Origin: CAVOOW01 sp963697675
GTDB taxonomy: Bacteria > Actinomycetota > Actinomycetes > JACCUZ01
DNA: 64,000 nucleotides
Assembly: GCA_963697675.1 (NCBI GenBank)
Contig: CAVOOW010000005.1
Location: 1-64,000, forward strand
Reading direction: 5' to 3'
The notes below the pieces were generated by a model. That model ran no database searches and was not told the DNA's origin. It saw only the letters and a list, made by a program, of their open reading frames with translations. Below are positions 45,997 through 55,018 of the stretch, one piece after another. How positions within the stretch are numbered: the stretch's first letter is position 1; each line of letters begins with the position of its first letter. Made by a program: the position numbers and the translations under genes.

Positions 45997-46347
45997 TCAC
46001 CGGACGAAAAGCCGGCCGTCCCGCTCGAGAACCGTGCCACGGCGCAGCGGCAGCACGCTGGTCAGGGCCTTGTAAGCGGCGCCCAGGCCCGGCACCTTCG
46101 CGAAGACGCCTTGCGGCCCGCGGACCATCCGCCCGGAGTACACGTCGTAGGCGGCCTGGTGCCACGGGCAGACCAGGCGGCTCTCGTCGTCGAGCTTGCC
46201 GCCCGCCAGGTCGGCACCGAAGTGCCGGCAGCGGCGCGACACGGCGACGAACTCCCCGCCGACGTTGCACACCGCGTATGGCCCCGCGCCCGTGACCTTC
46301 CCGGGCGGCAGATCGGTGGGCGGTCCAACCTCGTGCTCATGACTCAT
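45997..46347 (-). CDS. Rieske [2Fe-2S] ferredoxin-like protein
   Basis: A 116-residue protein with both Rieske boxes: CRHFGADLAGG and CPWHQAAYDVYSG (C-x-H...C-x-x-H). It carries a 2Fe-2S cluster and is probably an electron carrier or a subunit of a larger oxygenase. A C-terminal basic segment (VLPLRRGTVLERDGRLFVR) ends it. ATG 46347 gives MSHEHEVGPP. Its partner is not evident in the window. Confidence 0.85.
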   Translation of the reverse strand: MSHEHEVGPPTDLPPGKVTGAGPYAVCNVGGEFVAVSRRCRHFGADLAGGKLDDESRLVCPWHQAAYDVYSGRMVRGPQGVFAKVPGLGAAYKALTSVLPLRRGTVLERDGRLFVR

Positions 46348-46396
46348 GGTCATAGCCTGCACCTGTATTGCCGTGCGGCGCGAGGAGGGGCGACCG

Positions 46397-46906
46397 ATGG
46401 AACCTCGGGCGAGCAGGCCCTACATGCCGGGGTACGGAGTGCTGGCCGCGGACCAGGGCACCGGGTTGCTCGACTGGCACGACGTGGAGCCGCGCGTGGC
46501 CGCCTCCCACGACTACTGGCTCGCGTCGACCTGGCCGGACGGCCGGCCGCACGTCATGCCGGTCTGGGGTGTGTGGGACCGGGGCAGCCTCTGGTTCAGC
46601 AGCAGCGGCCGGTCCCGCAAGATCGCCAATCTGCGGCACGATCCCCGCTGCGTCGTCACCACCGACGACTGTCGGGACCCGGTGATCCTCGAGGGGACGG
46701 CGGAGATAGTCGTTGATCCGGACGCCATCCGGCGCTTCCTCGACCTGCTCAACACGAAGTACGAGACCGACTACCCGCTCGACTTCCTCGACCCCGCGGT
46801 CAACGCGTCGGTCCGGGTCAGTGTCCGGACAGGGTTCGCCCTCCTGCAATCCGACTTCGTCGGGTCGCCGACACAATGGAGGTTCGACCAGGAGGGATCA
46901 GCATGA
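46397..46906 (+). CDS. Pyridoxamine-phosphate-oxidase-like (PPOX) flavin/F420 protein
   Basis: A 169-residue split-barrel protein. YWLASTWPDGRPHVMPVWGV, LWFSSSGRSRKIANLRHDPR and VILEGTAEIV are typical of the PNPOx-like group, whose actinobacterial members use FMN, F420 or haem. ATG 46397 follows GGAGGGG at 8 bases. An ATG overlaps its stop (46903) but opens a frame that soon loses coding character. Confidence 0.8.
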   Translation: MEPRASRPYMPGYGVLAADQGTGLLDWHDVEPRVAASHDYWLASTWPDGRPHVMPVWGVWDRGSLWFSSSGRSRKIANLRHDPRCVVTTDDCRDPVILEGTAEIVVDPDAIRRFLDLLNTKYETDYPLDFLDPAVNASVRVSVRTGFALLQSDFVGSPTQWRFDQEGSA

Positions 46907-46989
46907 CGACACAGGCCGTTGCGGTCGTCCTGTCAGGAGCGGTGCCCGCGGCGCACCTCGGCGGAGGCGCTGTCCCGCGGCTGGCAGCG

Positions 46990-47556
46990 CTAGCGCGGTG
47001 TCGTCGCGTCCGGCGTGAAGGCCGGACCGTGGCCCGGCACGATGAGCACCGGGGAGAGCCCGAGCACCCGCGCGCGGCCCGCGTGCAGCGCCTCGGCATC
47101 GGTGCCGCGCGGATCCTCGGGCGGCCCTTGCGCGAACCACCACAGGTGGGTGCAGGCCACCAGACCCTCGGCGGTCTCGACGAGGGTCGTGATGTCCTGT
47201 GGAGTGTGCCCCGGGGTCTCGATCAGCCGCACGTGTTGCGAGACCTGGCGGTCCTCGGCGGGCAGGTCGTCCCACTGGTCGCCCTGGTAGATCGCCCACA
47301 CGTCGTGGAGGCGGGCTGCGGGGAACAGCGCCAGGTGCCACGTGTGGTCGGGATGGTGGTGGCTGACCACCACGTCGGTCACCTCGCCAGGCTGCACACC
47401 CAGTGCAGCCAGGGGCTCGAGGATCAGCGCGGGACTTCGGACCATGCCCGGATCTACGACGACGAGGGCGTCGCCGTCTCGTACGAACACAACGCTCGAT
47501 GCGACACCCTCGTCGTGGGCATAGCCGGCATGCAGGACTGTCAGTTCGGCGGGCAT
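46990..47556 (-). CDS. Metallo-beta-lactamase-fold hydrolase (MBLAC1-like)
   Basis: A 188-residue MBL protein. The metal motif is VVVSHHHPDHTWHLALF (H-x-H-x-D-H), with later ligands in ETPGHTPQDIT and IVPGHGPAFTPD. It belongs to the small one-domain hydrolases resembling MBLAC1 and glyoxalase II. Start ATG 47556 (MPAELTVLHAGY); TTG 47565 is possible. Substrate unknown. Confidence 0.82.
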   Translation of the reverse strand: MPAELTVLHAGYAHDEGVASSVVFVRDGDALVVVDPGMVRSPALILEPLAALGVQPGEVTDVVVSHHHPDHTWHLALFPAARLHDVWAIYQGDQWDDLPAEDRQVSQHVRLIETPGHTPQDITTLVETAEGLVACTHLWWFAQGPPEDPRGTDAEALHAGRARVLGLSPVLIVPGHGPAFTPDATTPR

Positions 47557-47570
47557 GATCGACAATGTAG

Positions 47571-48779
47571 TTACGCGGCGTGCGCCTTGCTCATGATCCG
47601 CCCGATGTTCTCAGGGTCGAAGAACTCGACCGGCGAAACGGTGCCGGCGGTGAGACTCACGAAAGCGTCCATCGCGTCCTGGTTGCCGTGCACGGCACCC
47701 AGCAGCTGCTGCATCTCCATGGGCGGCGCTTCGAGGGTGGCCAGCTGCGTCGTGAACTCGTAGATCGGCAGCACCTGGGCGTCGCGGGTCCGCTGGTAGA
47801 CCGACATGGCTTCCTCGTACGAGCGCGCGCCGCTGAACGCGTCGTCCAACGCGGTGGCGCACAGCTCCGCGTCGCGGAAGGCGTCACTCATGCCCTGCGC
47901 AGTGATCGGGTCCTTGGTGTATCCCGCGTCACCGACGAGAGCCCAGCCGGGTCCGTACGGCTTGCGGAAGAAGTTGGGGACGGACCCGCCGGAGAACCGC
48001 TCCTCGCGTTGCGCGCCGCGGACGCGGTCGGCGAAGTCGGGTGCGAGCTCGAGGGTCTTGAGATAGTTCGCCTCGATGTCGGCCTTGTAGGCCATCGACT
48101 CGGCGAACGGCCAGCCGACCACGAGCATCGTCAGGCCGTCGTTCGTCGGCAGCGCTGCCCAGCCCCGGTCCGGACGGACGACCGTCTCGAAGCCGTCGAC
48201 CGGCAGGCCGCTCCAGTAGGTGTAGTAGGCCCACATGAGCTTCGGCTTCTCGTTGTACTGCTCGGCTCCCACCGCCCTGGCGACGTGGGAGCTGCGGCCG
48301 TCCGCGCCGATCACGACGCGGGCCCTCTCGATCACCGGCCGGCCGTCCTTGGCGTGTCCACGGATGCCGACGACCGCGTCGTCCTCGACGACGACCTCGT
48401 CGACCGTGAACTGCTCACGCACCTCGACACCGGCTTCGGCAGCGGCGTCGACGAGGATCTTGTCGAGGATCGTTCGCCGCGGCGCGTAGCCGGTGGAGCT
48501 GCCGTCGGCGGGGCGCGGCGTGCCGGCGATCGTGAACGGCCCGAAGTCGAACGAGTACGTGTCGATGGGCGGTGCCCCCGAGGCAATGACCTGGTCGAGG
48601 ACCCCCCACCGGCGCAGCGCCGCGATGCCGGGGGCGTGGATCATGTGCGTCGAAAGGGTGTCGCTCGGAAACGACGCCTGGTCGACCAGCAACACGCGAT
48701 GACCCTTGCGGGCCAGCAGCATCGCCGTCGGTGCGCCTGCGCAGCGGGCGCCTACAACTATCACGTCGTACGTGGTCAT
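47571..48779 (-). CDS. FAD-dependent oxidoreductase (monooxygenase/geranylgeranyl-reductase-like)
   Basis: A 402-residue flavoprotein. The FAD-binding start is YDVIVVGARCAGAPTAMLLA; the DG and GD motifs are IGADGRSSHVARA and GWALVGDAGYTKDPITAQGM. This is the PHBH-type fold used by flavin monooxygenases and geranylgeranyl reductases. A LuxR/TPR regulator gene lies 74 bases upstream on the same strand and probably controls it. Substrate unknown. Confidence 0.85.
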   Translation of the reverse strand: MTTYDVIVVGARCAGAPTAMLLARKGHRVLLVDQASFPSDTLSTHMIHAPGIAALRRWGVLDQVIASGAPPIDTYSFDFGPFTIAGTPRPADGSSTGYAPRRTILDKILVDAAAEAGVEVREQFTVDEVVVEDDAVVGIRGHAKDGRPVIERARVVIGADGRSSHVARAVGAEQYNEKPKLMWAYYTYWSGLPVDGFETVVRPDRGWAALPTNDGLTMLVVGWPFAESMAYKADIEANYLKTLELAPDFADRVRGAQREERFSGGSVPNFFRKPYGPGWALVGDAGYTKDPITAQGMSDAFRDAELCATALDDAFSGARSYEEAMSVYQRTRDAQVLPIYEFTTQLATLEAPPMEMQQLLGAVHGNQDAMDAFVSLTAGTVSPVEFFDPENIGRIMSKAHAA

Positions 48780-48853
48780 CTCTGGTCCTCCAGCTCGTCG
48801 GTGGTTAGACGATGCTGCGAGCCGGCGACGGGCGGATCGGGGAGGTCCCCTAT

Positions 48854-50497
48854 TCACCGGCTTGGTTTCGTGGTGGCCGCATAGCCGGCGGCCGCAGCCC
48901 GGTTGCGCAGGCCGAGCTTGGCGAGGATGTTGCCGACGTGGTGCTCGACGGTCTTGCGGCTGATGAACAGGCGCTCGGATATCTCGGGGTTCGACAACCC
49001 GTGGCCGAGCAGTTCGAGGACCTCCGCCTCGCGCCTGGTCAACAGCCCCCCGTCCTTCGGGGCCGAGGCGGTCTTGACGCCGAGGGACCGCAACACCGCC
49101 GCTGCCGAGTCGGCGTCGCGTGCGGCCTCCAGCCGACCGAATGCGTCCAGGGCCGCCCGCGCCTCCACCATCGCCACGTCGGGACGTTCCGTGAGCAGCG
49201 CCTTGGCGAGCTCGAGCCGCGAGTGCGCCACCTCCATCGGCATCTGGGCCTGCGCGAAGCCGGCGAGCGCCTCCCGCAGGCAGGCCTGTGGGTCGCCCTC
49301 GCCCGTCGCGAGACTGAGCCGGCCACGAGCGAGCGCGGCAGCGGCGACCAGGTAGGGGCTCGGATGCGCGGCGGCGCAGGCCACGAGCCTCTCGACCGCC
49401 CGGCCGGCCTCGTCGGGCAGGTCCGCCGCGAGACAGACGTCGACGAGAAGGACCAGCAATGGCGCGGTCGCCGTGCTCTGCGGGTCGAGCTGGTGCAGGG
49501 CTCGTTCGAGGATGTCCTTGGCGACAGAGATGTTTCCGTTGCCCAGGTGCAGGGCCGCGAGCGGGCGTGCAGCGTCGAGGTCGGCATCCAGGCCGTCGAG
49601 CAGCTGCGCGGCCTCCTCGAACCGCCCTTGCCGGACCCGCAGGTCGGCGAGCCGGATCATTGCCCCGCCGCGCAACGAGCGTTGTCCGAGACCCCAGAGC
49701 CGCACCGCTTCGGTCAGCTCCAGGTCGGCTTCGGGCCACCGCCCCGCCGTGGTCAGCAGCCCGCCGTAGTGGGTGCGGCAGAACGCGGAGACCGCGGGCA
49801 GCTGGCGTCGCTGGGCGATCGCCTCACCGATCCGGATCCACTGGTCCGCACGCGCCACGTCATGCGCGCGCTCGCAGGCGGAGAACAGCTGGCAGAAGAT
49901 CTCCTCGAGGACACAGAAGTCGTCGACCTCGCTGCCGGCCACCGCCGCGAGTGCCTCGTCGAGGAGCAGCATGCCCTCCTCGGTCCGGTCGGCGTGGACG
50001 AGGCTGGCCCCGAGGTAGGCGAGAGTCGCGAACTCCAGGTCGGCGTCGGAGAACCGGCGGGCCACCTCGAGCGCCTCGCGGAAGTACTGGTCCTTGCGGA
50101 TGCGGTCGCCCTCGAACATGCCGCGGTTCAACGTCACCCAGCCGCCCTCACGCGACTCGCCCGCATCCCCGACCAGTGTCTGCGCCCGGGCCAGCCAGCC
50201 GCTCGTCACCGCCCAGTCGCCGAGGATGGCGCCGTACATGTACGCGACGGTCCGGGCAACGCGGATGGCCCCGACCTGATCACCGTCGTCGCGATAGACG
50301 GCGTACGCACGCTCCCAGTCCGCGATCGCCTCGGGGAAGTCGCGGTCGAGGTACGACGCTCGCGCGAGCCCTTCGATCACGTCGCCGGACGGTGGCTCGG
50401 CGGGCACCTGCCCGAAGGCAAGACGGGCACCTGCTGCATCGCCACGTCGCAACGCGGCGCGGCCCTGCGCGACGAGGTCCTGGACCGATGCCGTCAC
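48854..50497 (-). CDS. LuxR-family regulator with N-terminal TPR-like repeats
   Basis: A 547-residue protein. The first 450 residues are helical TPR-like repeats (for example ARLAFGQVP, WPEADLELTEAVRLWGLGQ, AKDILERALHQLDP). The last 65 form a LuxR helix-turn-helix: LTRREAEVLELLGHGLSNPE and FISRKTVEHHVGNILAKLGL. There is no ATPase or receiver domain, so it is a short relative of MalT/AfsR-type regulators. GTG 50497 is the likely start (VTASVQDLVAQG). It precedes the FAD oxidoreductase gene. Confidence 0.82.
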   Translation of the reverse strand: MTASVQDLVAQGRAALRRGDAAGARLAFGQVPAEPPSGDVIEGLARASYLDRDFPEAIADWERAYAVYRDDGDQVGAIRVARTVAYMYGAILGDWAVTSGWLARAQTLVGDAGESREGGWVTLNRGMFEGDRIRKDQYFREALEVARRFSDADLEFATLAYLGASLVHADRTEEGMLLLDEALAAVAGSEVDDFCVLEEIFCQLFSACERAHDVARADQWIRIGEAIAQRRQLPAVSAFCRTHYGGLLTTAGRWPEADLELTEAVRLWGLGQRSLRGGAMIRLADLRVRQGRFEEAAQLLDGLDADLDAARPLAALHLGNGNISVAKDILERALHQLDPQSTATAPLLVLLVDVCLAADLPDEAGRAVERLVACAAAHPSPYLVAAAALARGRLSLATGEGDPQACLREALAGFAQAQMPMEVAHSRLELAKALLTERPDVAMVEARAALDAFGRLEAARDADSAAAVLRSLGVKTASAPKDGGLLTRREAEVLELLGHGLSNPEISERLFISRKTVEHHVGNILAKLGLRNRAAAAGYAATTKPSR

Positions 50498-50583
50498 CGA
50501 ACGATGATGACATGGCCGCCGCCAGGCACGGGACACGCGAAATCGGAGGTGCGCGGCTCGCGAACCCCGCCTAGCGTGGCGCG

Positions 50584-50976
50584 GTGATCGACTATGAATG
50601 GCGGGGCTCGTTCGAGGACCCCGAGGTCAGCGCCTTGCACGCCGAGGGCTTCGCGCACGACTCCACGATCGACCAGTGGTGGGAACAGGTGAGCAGGCAC
50701 AGCCTGGGCTGGGTCTGTGCCCGCGACGGCGAACAGCTGGTCGGGTTCGTGAACGTCGCGTGGGACGGCGACGTCCACGCCTTCATCCTCGACACGCTGG
50801 TCACCACCCAGGCGCGCCGCCAGGGTGTCGGCGCTGCTCTTGTCGCCGTTGCCAGAGACCACGCGCGGGCGGCTGGATGCCAGTGGCTGCACGTCGACTT
50901 CGAGGATCACCTGCGGTCCTTCTACTTCGACGCCTGCGGGTTCACACCGACGAATGCCGGGCTCATCGCGCTGTAG
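50584..50976 (+). CDS. GNAT-family N-acetyltransferase
   Basis: A 130-residue compact GNAT protein from GTG 50584. The acetyl-CoA-binding motif A is seen in AFILDTLVTTQARRQGVGAALV and motif B in SFYFDACGFTPTN. The acceptor is unknown. It is divergent from the LuxR/TPR gene. Confidence 0.82.
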   Translation: MIDYEWRGSFEDPEVSALHAEGFAHDSTIDQWWEQVSRHSLGWVCARDGEQLVGFVNVAWDGDVHAFILDTLVTTQARRQGVGAALVAVARDHARAAGCQWLHVDFEDHLRSFYFDACGFTPTNAGLIAL

Positions 50977-51009
50977 CCGCTTGTCGGTGCCCGGTCCTAC
51001 GGTGACCGC

Positions 51010-52112
51010 ATGGTCGCCTCTGTCACGCGTTCGCAGGTCCTCGGCTTCCGGGTCCGGGCCCAACAGCTGGACCGCGACTCGACGACGCTCGCGGATGTCT
51101 CCGTACTGGACATCGGGGTGCAGGACACCGGCCCGGACGGCGCGCTGTGGGCGCTCGCGATCCGCGGCGTCGATGTGTCCGCCATCGCCGAGCGCGACCT
51201 GGTGATGCTGTGGACGATCCGCGGTGCGCCACATGCCTACCGCCGCAAGGACCTGCCGTCGATCGCCGCCGCGGTCGCACCGTTCTCGGAAGCCGACGCC
51301 GGCAAGCGGATCTTCGACGCGTCGAAGCCGCTGAAGGCCGCCGGCATCAGCAACCTCACCGCGCTCGATGTGGTCGCGGCGACGATGCGCTCCGTCGTGA
51401 CCAAGCCGACGCCCAAGGGCGAGGTCTCCGGTCAGCTGTCCGCGACTGCTGGACCCGCCCTACCTCCGGTCGTGCCGGGCGTGCAACGCGACGCACATCT
51501 ACGAGATGCCGTTCCGGTTGGCAGCACTGCGCGCCGGGCTCGAGCTGCAGGCCGACACCTCGCCGCCCGTGCTGCAGTCCTTCGGCCGGGTCAAGGCCGC
51601 CGCGAAGCCGTCGCCCAGGCACGACACGATCCGGGCCTACCTGCGGTTGCTGGGACCGGCGACGCCGAAGCAGGTCGCCGACTACCTCGACGCACCCGTC
51701 AAGGACGTCACGGCCCGCTGGCCCGACGACGTTGTCGAGGTGTCCGTCGACGGCGCAGCAGCGATGGCTGCTGGCCGATGATGCCGATGCCCTCGCCGCG
51801 GGGGTGGCGAAGACGACGCGGCTGCTCGGACCCTACGACCTGTTCCTGCAGACGAAGGACCGGCCGCTGCTGGTCGACGACCCGGCCCGGGCCAAGGCGC
51901 TGTGGCCCGTGCTGGGTCGCCCCGGTGCGGTTCTCGTCGACGGCGAGGTCGCCGGCATGTGGCGTCCGCGCAAGTCCGGCAAGAGCCTCAAGGTCCTGGT
52001 CGAGCTGTGGGCCAAGCCGTCAGCTGCGCTTCGAAAAGCCATCGCGGCACAGGCGGAACTGCTCGCCGCACATCGGCACGTGGCCCTGTCCGCCGTCGAC
52101 TACGACGCCTGA
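51010..52112 (+). CDS. Winged-helix HTH_42 (AlkZ-like) protein, two indels
   Basis: About 367 residues after correction. The start SQVLGFRVRAQQLDR, the ALWALAIRGV block and LVMLWTIRGAPHAYRRKD are hallmarks of the HTH_42/DUF1006 family, whose member AlkZ is a DNA glycosylase for crosslinks. The middle (LRSCRACNATHIYEMPFRLA) and the C-terminus (YDLFLQTKDRPLLVDD; AAGVAKTTRLLGP) are in two other frames, with breaks near 51445 and 51765. A role in DNA repair is plausible but not shown by the sequence. Confidence 0.78.
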
Positions 52113-52132
52113 CGCGCACCTCCGTACCCCTT

Positions 52133-52200
52133 CAAGATCGCGATTTCCGTGCACAGATTCTGCATGAACGCGGAATCTGAGCACGAAGTTAGCGATCTTG
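52133..52200. repeat. Intergenic hairpin element 1 (CAAGATCGC ends)
   Basis: CAAGATCGC (52133) and GCGATCTTG (52192) are exact inverted ends. Between them TTCCGTGCACAGATTC pairs with GAATCTGAGCACGAA with one bulge and one mismatch. The whole 68-base element folds into one long hairpin downstream of the HTH_42 gene. Element 2 at 52235 has the same left end. Confidence 0.7.
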
Positions 52201-52234
52201 GTCGCAGCTGCACGCGACACGACAACAGTTTCGT

Positions 52235-52300
52235 CAAGATCGCGAACATCGGTGAGAAAGTCGAGTCCACTCCACTTTCTCACCGATACTGCTGATCTTG
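52235..52300. repeat. Intergenic hairpin element 2 (CAAGATCGC / GATCTTG ends)
   Basis: It starts with CAAGATCGC like element 1 and ends with GATCTTG. Inside, ATCGGTGAGAAAGT (52248-52261) pairs perfectly with 52274-52287 around a 12-base loop. The inner stem is unrelated to that of element 1, while the ends are shared. The two elements start 102 bases apart. Confidence 0.7.
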
Positions 52301-52337
52301 GTCGGGGAGGCAGCTCGCGGTCGGGAGGGGGCAGCGA

Positions 52338-52383
52338 GCATGCGCGATTCGCCGTGGTCCTGACCCCAGCAATTCGCGCATGC
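52338..52383. repeat. Intergenic hairpin 3
   Basis: GCATGCGCGA (52338) pairs with TCGCGCATGC (52374), extended by two to three further bases with one mismatch. Together with the two elements upstream it fills most of the 350-base gap before the helicase gene; I see no further gene in that gap. It may influence helicase expression. Confidence 0.5.
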
Positions 52384-52464
52384 CTAACAGAAGGGGCAGC
52401 GACGGCGGACATCGCGCGGCGGCGGCGGCACCGGTGCGGAGCGGGTTTGACCGCACCAGGCACC

Positions 52465-54996
52465 ATGGAAGACCTGATGGCCTCCCGTAACCCTCTCCTC
52501 GAGCGTCTGCCTGCCGAGGCGTCTCCGGACGCGCTGTTCGATGCGTTCGCCGGGTGGACGGTCGACCAGGGGCTCGACCTCTACCCCGCGCAGACCGAGG
52601 CCCTCATCGAGCTGGTGTCCGGCTCGAACGTGATCCTCGCGACGCCGACCGGGTCGGGGAAGAGCCTGGTCGCGGTGGGCGCGCACTTCGCGGCGATGGC
52701 GCAGGGCAAGCGCAGCTTCTACACGGCGCCGATCAAGGCACTGGTGTCCGAGAAGTTCTTCGCTCTGTGCGACGCGTTCGGCGCCAAGAACGTCGGCATG
52801 CTCACCGGCGACGCCTCGGTCAACCCGGATGCGCCGATCATCACGGCGACGGCGGAGGTCCTCGCCAACATCGCTCTGCGCGAGGGACCCGACGCCGACA
52901 TCGGCGTGGTCGTGATGGACGAGTTCCACTTCTACGCCGAGCCCGACCGTGGCTGGGCGTGGCAGGTGCCGATGCTCGAGCTGCCGCGCGCGCAGTTCCT
53001 CATCATGTCGGCCACGCTCGGCGACGTGTCGCACTTCGAGGAGGACCTCACGCGGCGCACCGGGCGTCCGACCGCCGTGGTCAGCTCGGCGGACCGGCCG
53101 GTGCCGCTGCACTTCTACTACGCGACGACACCGATCCACGAGACGCTCGAGGACCTGCTGTCGACCGGTCAGGCGCCGGTCTACGTCGTGCACTTCACCC
53201 AGGCCGCGGCGCTGGAACGCGCCCAGGCGCTGATGAGCGTCAACGTCTGCAGCCGCGAGGAGAAGGACGCCATCGCCGAGATGATCGGCGGCTTCCGGTT
53301 CTCCGCCGGCTTCGGGCGCACGCTCTCGCGGCTGGTTCGCCACGGCATCGGCGTGCACCATGCGGGCATGCTGCCCCGCTATCGCCGACTCGTAGAAACC
53401 CTTGCCCAGGCTGGACTTCTCAAGGTGGTCTGCGGCACGGACACCCTCGGCGTCGGCATCAACGTGCCGATCCGCACCGTGCTGTTCACGGCACTGAGCA
53501 AGTACGACGGGGTCCGCACGCGTCACCTGAAGATCCGGGAGTTCCACCAGATCGCCGGTCGCGCCGGCCGCGCCGGTTTCGACACCGCCGGCACGGTCGT
53601 CGTGCAGGCACCCGACCACGACGTCGAGAACGCCAAGTCGATCGCCAAGGCCGGTGACGACCCGAAGAAGCTCCGCAAGCTGGTGCGCAAGAAGGCGCCT
53701 GAGGGCTTCGTCTCATGGGGCGAGCCGACGTTCGAGCGACTGATGTCCGGCGAGCCCGAGCTGCTCACGTCGAGCTTTGCCGTGACCCACTCGATGCTGC
53801 TCAACGTGATCGCGCGACCCGGCGACCCGTTCACCGCGATGAACAAGCTGCTCACCGACAACCACGAGGACCGCTCGAAGCAACGACAGCACATCCGGTC
53901 AGCCATCGCCATCTATCGAGCGTTGCTGGCCGGCGGCGTCGTACAGCGACTGGACGCTCCCGACGAGAACGGCCGGACGGTGGCACTCACCGTCGAGCTG
54001 CAGCCCAACTTCGCCCTCAACCAGCCGCTTTCCGCCTTCGCTGTCGCGGCTTTCGACGTGCTCGACCGCGAGTCACCGACCTTCGCGCTCGACGTCGTCT
54101 CCGTGCTCGAGTCGACGCTCGAGGACCCGCGGCAGGTGCTGTCCGCACAGCGCAACAAGGCGCGTGGCGAGGCGGTTGCCCAGATGAAGGCGGAGGGCAT
54201 CGAGTACGACGAGCGCATGGAGCTGCTCGAGGACGTCACCTATCCCCGACCGCTCGCCGAGCTGCTGGAGTATGCCTTCGAGGCCTACCGGAAGGGCCAC
54301 CCGTGGGTCGCCGACTTCGAGCTCAAGCCCAAGTCCGTCGTCCGTGACATGTACGAGCGAGCCATGACCTTCGTGGAGTACGTGGGGTTCTACGGCCTCG
54401 CCCGGTCGGAGGGACTGGTCCTGCGCTATCTGGCCGACACCTACAAGGCGCTGCGCGACTCGGTGCCCGAGGCACTGCGCACCGAGGAGCTGACGGACCT
54501 GACGGTCTGGCTCGGCGAGCTGGTGCGGCAGGTCGACTCGAGCCTGCTCGACGAGTGGGAGCGGCTCTCCGCGCCGGACGCCGTCGACGGGATCGCGCTC
54601 GCCGGGGTCGACGAGCGGCCACGACCGGTCACGGCGAACGAGCGCGCGTTCCTCGTGCTGGTGCGCAACGCGCTGTTCCGGCGGGTCGAGCTGGCCGCGC
54701 TGCAGCGCTACTGGGACCTCGGCGAGCTCGACGCGGCCGACGGCTGGAACGCGGACGCCTGGGCCGAGGCGCTGACGGACTACTACGCGGAGCACGACGA
54801 GATCGGCACCGGCCCGGATGCCCGCGGAATCGCCCGGCTGATCATCGACAAGCAGCCCGACCGGTGGGTCGTGCGGCAGATCTTCGACGACCCGGCCGGC
54901 GACCACGACTGGGGCATCAGCGCCGAGGTCGACCTCGCCGCCTCCGACGAGGCAGGAACCGCCGTCGTGCGGGTCACGGCCGTCGACCGGCTCTGA
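52465..54996 (+). CDS. DEAD/DEAH-box RNA helicase with DUF3516 domain
   Basis: An 843-residue Ski2/Mtr4-like helicase. Motifs are LATPTGSGKSLVAVGAH (Walker A), VVMDEFHFYAEPDRGW (DEFH in place of DEAH), IMSATLGDVSHF, CGTDTLGVGINVPIRTVLF and HQIAGRAGRAGFDTAG. The C-terminal half (LKPKSVVRDMYERAMTFVEY onward) is the DUF3516 domain, found almost only in actinobacteria. It is expected to unwind RNA in the cytoplasm; the pathway is unknown. Start is ATG 52465 or 52477. The long gap before it contains three hairpins. Confidence 0.88.
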   Translation: MEDLMASRNPLLERLPAEASPDALFDAFAGWTVDQGLDLYPAQTEALIELVSGSNVILATPTGSGKSLVAVGAHFAAMAQGKRSFYTAPIKALVSEKFFALCDAFGAKNVGMLTGDASVNPDAPIITATAEVLANIALREGPDADIGVVVMDEFHFYAEPDRGWAWQVPMLELPRAQFLIMSATLGDVSHFEEDLTRRTGRPTAVVSSADRPVPLHFYYATTPIHETLEDLLSTGQAPVYVVHFTQAAALERAQALMSVNVCSREEKDAIAEMIGGFRFSAGFGRTLSRLVRHGIGVHHAGMLPRYRRLVETLAQAGLLKVVCGTDTLGVGINVPIRTVLFTALSKYDGVRTRHLKIREFHQIAGRAGRAGFDTAGTVVVQAPDHDVENAKSIAKAGDDPKKLRKLVRKKAPEGFVSWGEPTFERLMSGEPELLTSSFAVTHSMLLNVIARPGDPFTAMNKLLTDNHEDRSKQRQHIRSAIAIYRALLAGGVVQRLDAPDENGRTVALTVELQPNFALNQPLSAFAVAAFDVLDRESPTFALDVVSVLESTLEDPRQVLSAQRNKARGEAVAQMKAEGIEYDERMELLEDVTYPRPLAELLEYAFEAYRKGHPWVADFELKPKSVVRDMYERAMTFVEYVGFYGLARSEGLVLRYLADTYKALRDSVPEALRTEELTDLTVWLGELVRQVDSSLLDEWERLSAPDAVDGIALAGVDERPRPVTANERAFLVLVRNALFRRVELAALQRYWDLGELDAADGWNADAWAEALTDYYAEHDEIGTGPDARGIARLIIDKQPDRWVVRQIFDDPAGDHDWGISAEVDLAASDEAGTAVVRVTAVDRL

Positions 54997-55018
54997 GTCC
55001 GCGGGGCATGATCGGCGG

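Noticed and set aside
46903..46990. Small gene starting at the ATG that overlaps the PPOX stop
   Set aside because: The first 28 codons look plausible, but the frame then runs antisense into the metallo-hydrolase gene and has no recognisable family.
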